NCBI GenBank assembly: GCA_034434895.1
Contig: DAOTYI010000037.1
Span: forward strand, 1-9,284
Direction: 5' to 3'
Origin: DAOTXL01 sp034434895
GTDB taxonomy: Bacteria; Chloroflexota; Anaerolineae; JAAYZQ01
DNA length: 9,284 nt
The stretch's first letter is position 1, and the number at the start of each line of letters is the position of its first letter. Below, in pieces: positions 6,658 through 9,284 of the stretch. The position numbers were made by a program, and so were the translations under genes. The notes under the pieces are model-generated. The model was not told where the DNA came from. It saw only the letters and a program-made list of their open reading frames with translations, and did no database searches.

Positions 6658-7394
6658 TCTTTCCTCCCTGGTTTGTCGCCATGGGTGGTATGGCGTCCCA
6701 GATAAGCCTGTTTCGTGTGTTCGTCTTTCAAAACCTCCTGGCCGGAACCGGAGAGCACCACCCGACCGGTTTCCAGGACATAGGCATAATCGGCGATAGC
6801 CAGCGATTGGCGCACATTCTGCTCAACCAGCAGGATCGTCAGGCCACGAGCCTTTAACGTTTGCACAATCTCAAAGATGTGACGGACCAGGAGCGGGGCC
6901 AGGCCCAGGGAGGGTTCATCCAGCATCAGCAGCTTAGGCCTGGACATCAGGCCTCTGCCAATGGCCAGCATCTGCTGCTCACCTCCGGAAAGGGTCTTGG
7001 CCAGTTGATTCCGCCGCTCCCGCAACACCGGAAAGAGAGAAAAGACCTCCTCCAGGGTTTCCTGCCGGCCGGCTTTGGCCCGCGGATGCATGGCTCCGCT
7101 GATCAGGTTATCATAGACCGTCATATCTGGGAACAGCTTCCGCCCTTCAGGGATCTGGACGATCCCTTCTTGCACGATCTTGTGGCCGGGCAATGCGGTC
7201 AACTCAACACCGTCGGAGACGATCCGGCCGGCAGTCGGTCGAAGCAGCCCGGAGATGGTATTCAGCAGGGTCGTCTTGCCCGCCCCATTGGCGCCCACGA
7301 TGCTGACGATCAACCCGTCCTCGACGGTGAGGGAGACATCGTCAAGCGCTTTAAAAGCTCCATACTGGACGTTAATGTGCTCGATTTCAAGCAC
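6654..7394 (-). CDS. livF: Branched-chain amino acid ABC transporter ATP-binding protein LivF (GTG start)
   Basis: Read from the GTG at 7394, this is a 246-residue ATPase starting (M/V)LEIEHINVQYG, exactly where LivF proteins usually begin. An upstream in-frame ATG at 7481 would add 29 residues unlike the family and overlap livG by about 95 bases, so it was not chosen. Walker A is GANGAGKT (residues 34-41), followed by the LivF-typical IPEGRKLFPDMTV (81-93), a canonical signature LSGGEQQ (135-141), Walker B LLMLDEPSLGLAP (D159, E160) and LLVEQN, where Q192 replaces the H-loop histidine, as is usual in LivF. The protein pairs with LivG under the LivHM permease; with a canonical C-loop here and a degenerate one in LivG, the two ATP sites may not be equivalent. 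Its stop overlaps the start of the downstream aminotransferase gene, which links transport to metabolism. Confidence 0.93.
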   Translation of the reverse strand: MLEIEHINVQYGAFKALDDVSLTVEDGLIVSIVGANGAGKTTLLNTISGLLRPTAGRIVSDGVELTALPGHKIVQEGIVQIPEGRKLFPDMTVYDNLISGAMHPRAKAGRQETLEEVFSLFPVLRERRNQLAKTLSGGEQQMLAIGRGLMSRPKLLMLDEPSLGLAPLLVRHIFEIVQTLKARGLTILLVEQNVRQSLAIADYAYVLETGRVVLSGSGQEVLKDEHTKQAYLGRHTTHGDKPGRKE

Positions 7395-8112
7395 CGGTTT
7401 CCTCCTCCCCCAGGTACGCTTCCAACACGCGAGGGTCACGGCTGATCTGGTCCGGTGTCCCTTCAGCGATTTTCTGGCCAAAGTCGAGCACGATGATCCG
7501 GTGCGACAGGTTCATGATCACCTCCATCACATGCTCGACGACCAGGAAAGTAACCCCCTGGCTGTTCAGCTCCAGGACCAACCTCAGGACCTGATCGATC
7601 TCCACCAGATTCAAACCGGCGGCTACTTCGTCCAGGAGTAGCATTTTGGGCTCCGTGGCCAGCGCTTTGCCGATCTCCAGCCGCTTGAGTTCGATGAGGG
7701 TCAGGTTCCGGGTCAGCTCGTTGGCTTTGTGGGCCAGCCCTATCTGCTCCATGACCTGGCGTGCTTTCCGCTCCGCAGCCGCCGTTGAAGGATAACGGAC
7801 ATAGGCGCCGATGAGCACATTCTCCAGGGTGGTGATGTTGGGAAAAGACTGGGTGATCTGGAAGGTGCGAGCCAGGCCCAGCTTGCAGATCTGATGGGGC
7901 TTGAGGTTCTTCAACGGATGGCCATCAAAGATCACTTCCCCGGCTGTGGGGGTGATAAAGCCGGTGATCAGGTTGAATGTCGTCGTCTTGCCCGCGCCAT
8001 TAGGGCCGATGAGGCCGACGATCTCCCTCTCCTCCACCTCGAAGCTGAGATCATGGACGGCCGCCAGGCCATCGAAATGCCTGGTCAGACGGCGCACGCT
8101 GAGAAGGCTCAT
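7387..8112 (-). CDS. livG: Branched-chain amino acid ABC transporter ATP-binding protein LivG (degenerate signature motif)
   Basis: This 241-residue cytoplasmic ATPase has LivG hallmarks: Walker A GPNGAGKT (residues 36-43), a Q-loop in ARTFQ (Q85), Walker B MLLLDEVAAGL with D161 and E162, and the switch histidine H194 in VVEHVME. The LivG-type ending with PRVLEAYLG is present. The oddity is the ABC signature (C-loop): where LivG normally has a YGQQ/YGEQ-like version of LSGGQ before RRLEIARAL, this protein reads NLTLIELKRLEIGKAL (136-151), so the signature glycine and glutamine are absent. The reading frame is intact around it, and from memory some LivG relatives have a similarly altered C-loop, so it is not obviously a pseudogene. 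The ATG overlaps the livM stop (ATGA). The 3' end overlaps livF by eight bases and carries the livF ribosome-binding site. Confidence 0.92.
   Translation of the reverse strand: MSLLSVRRLTRHFDGLAAVHDLSFEVEEREIVGLIGPNGAGKTTTFNLITGFITPTAGEVIFDGHPLKNLKPHQICKLGLARTFQITQSFPNITTLENVLIGAYVRYPSTAAAERKARQVMEQIGLAHKANELTRNLTLIELKRLEIGKALATEPKMLLLDEVAAGLNLVEIDQVLRLVLELNSQGVTFLVVEHVMEVIMNLSHRIIVLDFGQKIAEGTPDQISRDPRVLEAYLGEEETGA
7401..7410 (-). promoter_or_regulatory. Ribosome-binding site deciding the livF GTG start
   Basis: On the minus strand GGGGAGGAGG ends six bases before the GTG at 7394. It lies within the last codons of livG, so ribosomes finishing livG are placed to restart on livF. No comparable sequence was needed for the longer in-frame ATG, which also lacks family homology upstream of the GTG. 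Confidence 0.75.
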
Positions 8113-9128
8113 CCTTCACCCCCTGTTTTATCGGCGAAACGGGTCTGTAACTTTTTCCATAGACTCTGGGCCAGCCCAACAATGCCATAAGGCATGAAAA
8201 GCATCACGACGACCAGAATCCCACCATAGAGCAAAAGGTGGGCGCCGGCAAAGGTCCCCCCGAAATGGGCGCGGGTCCATTCGGCGATGGGGACCAACAC
8301 CACCGCTCCCACAGTGGGCCCCCATACCGTCCCCAACCCACCGATAATGGAAAAGAGCAGGATCTGTACCGAGGGTCCTTCGCCAAAGACCATCTTGGGA
8401 TGGATATAAGTAAAATACTGGGCAAAGAAGGTTCCCCCTAACGCAGTCATGAAAGCACTGACGACCGTAGCCTGAATTTTGACCTTCAGGGGGTCCACCC
8501 CCAGGGCATCGGCGGCTCCTTCATTTTCCCGCACGGCCACCAGATAATAGCCAAAACGACGCCGGTTCAACCAGACGGTATACAGGATGGACAGCGTGGC
8601 CATCACCAGAATAATGTAATAGTAGCCTGTCTTGCTCTGAAATTGCATCAGCAGGGGTTGGTGCCCCATCCAGGTTACTTCCAGCCCCAACGAGCCGCCC
8701 AACCAGCGGATATTGGTCGTCAGGTAACCGGCTGCTTCAGCCAGGGCGATGGTGGCCAGGGCAAAGTAGGGCCCCTTAAGTCCGTAACGGAAAGAGACAT
8801 AGCCGACGAACCAACCCAGCAGGGCTGCGGCTGCCCCTCCGATCCACATTCCCACCCAAGGGGTAAGCCCCAGCTTCAGGAACAGCATCGTGGATACGTA
8901 AGCACCTGTGCCCAGAAACAGGCCATGGCCCAGAGAATGCTGACCGGCATAGCCGCCCAGAATATTCCAGGCCGTAGACAGATAAGCGTAGAACAGGATG
9001 AGGATGAGGAGGTGCAGATAGTACTCGCCCTTCAGGCTTCCCCGGAGGAAAAGAGGCAGCAGGGCCAGAATCACAAACAGCGCCAGGCGGGCAGACCATG
9101 ACCTCCCTTTGAGGAGTTGTTGCTTCAT
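8109..9128 (-). CDS. livM: Branched-chain amino acid ABC transporter permease LivM
   Basis: This 339-residue integral membrane protein is the second permease of a Liv-type importer. It has a short basic N-terminus, then about 8-10 hydrophobic segments. Family landmarks are SLGHG followed by LGTGAY (residues 65-77), LKGPYFALATIALAEA (117-132), the cytoplasmic coupling loop AVRENEGAADALGVDPLKVK (198-217), which docks on the ATPase subunits, and GGLGTVWGP (263-271) before the last spans. Length is normal for the family. The ATG at 9128 is preceded by GGAAGGAGG five bases away and overlaps the livH stop; the livM stop overlaps the livG ATG in the same ATGA manner. LivM would pair with LivH in the inner membrane and be driven by LivG and LivF. 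The imported substrate could be branched-chain amino acids, other amino acids, amides or urea, because this permease family is used for all of them. Confidence 0.93.
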   Translation of the reverse strand: MKQQLLKGRSWSARLALFVILALLPLFLRGSLKGEYYLHLLILILFYAYLSTAWNILGGYAGQHSLGHGLFLGTGAYVSTMLFLKLGLTPWVGMWIGGAAAALLGWFVGYVSFRYGLKGPYFALATIALAEAAGYLTTNIRWLGGSLGLEVTWMGHQPLLMQFQSKTGYYYIILVMATLSILYTVWLNRRRFGYYLVAVRENEGAADALGVDPLKVKIQATVVSAFMTALGGTFFAQYFTYIHPKMVFGEGPSVQILLFSIIGGLGTVWGPTVGAVVLVPIAEWTRAHFGGTFAGAHLLLYGGILVVVMLFMPYGIVGLAQSLWKKLQTRFADKTGGEG

Positions 9129-9284
9129 GCCTGCCTCCTTCCAAAAATCCCCTCCGGCCTGAAGAGCAGCATCAGGACAAAGATGGCGAAGGTCAGGACC
9201 CGCGAGAGAGAGCCTGGTAAAACGGCAGCTCCCACAGCTTCGGTAAGGCCGATGATCAGGCCCCCCACCAACGCCCCCAAAAAG
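9125..9284 (-). CDS. livH: Branched-chain amino acid ABC transporter permease, LivH type (3' end only)
   Basis: Only the last 52 codons are present; the 5' part lies beyond the right edge. The visible C-terminus reads as alternating hydrophobic stretches with the pattern GALVGGLIIGLTEA, then a LPGSLSRVLTF segment and the ending LLFRPEGIFGRRQA. This is the typical end of LivH-family permeases, where a last membrane helix is followed by RPEG(L/I)FG. LivH is one of the two membrane subunits of the high-affinity branched-chain (or broader hydrophobic/polar) amino acid importer. Its stop codon TGA overlaps the ATG of the next gene (ATGA), which supports translational coupling to livM. The family call is firm because the following genes are M, G and F in canonical order. 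Substrate specificity cannot be read from this fragment. Confidence 0.9.
   Translation of the reverse strand, partial: FLGALVGGLIIGLTEAVGAAVLPGSLSRVLTFAIFVLMLLFRPEGIFGRRQA

Noticed and set aside
7395..7481. Longer livF start at the ATG at 7481
   Set aside because: It adds 29 basic residues with no family match and overlaps livG by about 95 bases. The GTG at 7394 has a strong Shine-Dalgarno and the expected LivF N-terminus.
1..9284. CRISPR array, tRNA, insertion sequence or phage genes
   Set aside because: No spaced direct repeats, no cloverleaf-like segment, no transposase or terminal inverted repeats were seen; nearly every base lies in one of the nine coding regions.

Overview
The window reads as one strand of a bacterial chromosome: all nine supported genes lie on the minus strand, so transcription runs from right to left. 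Gene content fits a Chloroflexota-type (Anaerolineae-like) bacterium. The hints are the high GC, the soluble GH13 enzyme with an unusual N-terminal 'YYTLDG' domain, and a GT-C glycosyltransferase followed by a beta-propeller. This taxonomic guess is an inference from protein style and was not tested. No RNA gene, CRISPR array, insertion sequence or phage gene is visible.

Right module (9284 to 4324): a branched-chain/polar amino acid ABC importer, livH (3' end only), livM, livG and livF, followed without a gap by a class III PLP-dependent aminotransferase (or related amino acid racemase) and a zinc-dependent medium-chain alcohol dehydrogenase. Four of the five junctions are stop/start overlaps (ATGA type or an 8-base overlap) and the fifth is a 9-base gap, so this looks like one translationally coupled operon for uptake and breakdown of an amino acid or amine. 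The periplasmic binding protein is not in the window and may lie beyond the right edge.

Gap (4263-4323): 61 bases with a small hairpin and a Shine-Dalgarno sequence for the next gene. Neither a convincing terminator nor a promoter is seen.

Left module (4262 to 1): a neopullulanase/cyclomaltodextrinase-like GH13 enzyme that stops where domain C would begin, an alpha/beta-hydrolase esterase one base further on, and a long gene that starts with GTG overlapping the esterase stop and stays open to the left edge. That last gene (608 codons in the window) encodes a GT39/PMT-like membrane glycosyltransferase of 10-11 membrane spans fused to at least five blades of a 'two-component regulator propeller'. 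It is easy to miss because it uses a GTG start and has no stop codon in the window.

Base composition differs between the modules: hand counts of sampled 60-base rows average about 70% GC on the left and about 57% on the right, with the change near the 61-base gap. The two modules probably have different histories or are separate transcription units. Most genes are recognisable members of known families. The most unusual items are the glycosyltransferase-propeller fusion, the LivG with a degenerate ABC signature, and the GH13 enzyme lacking domain C.
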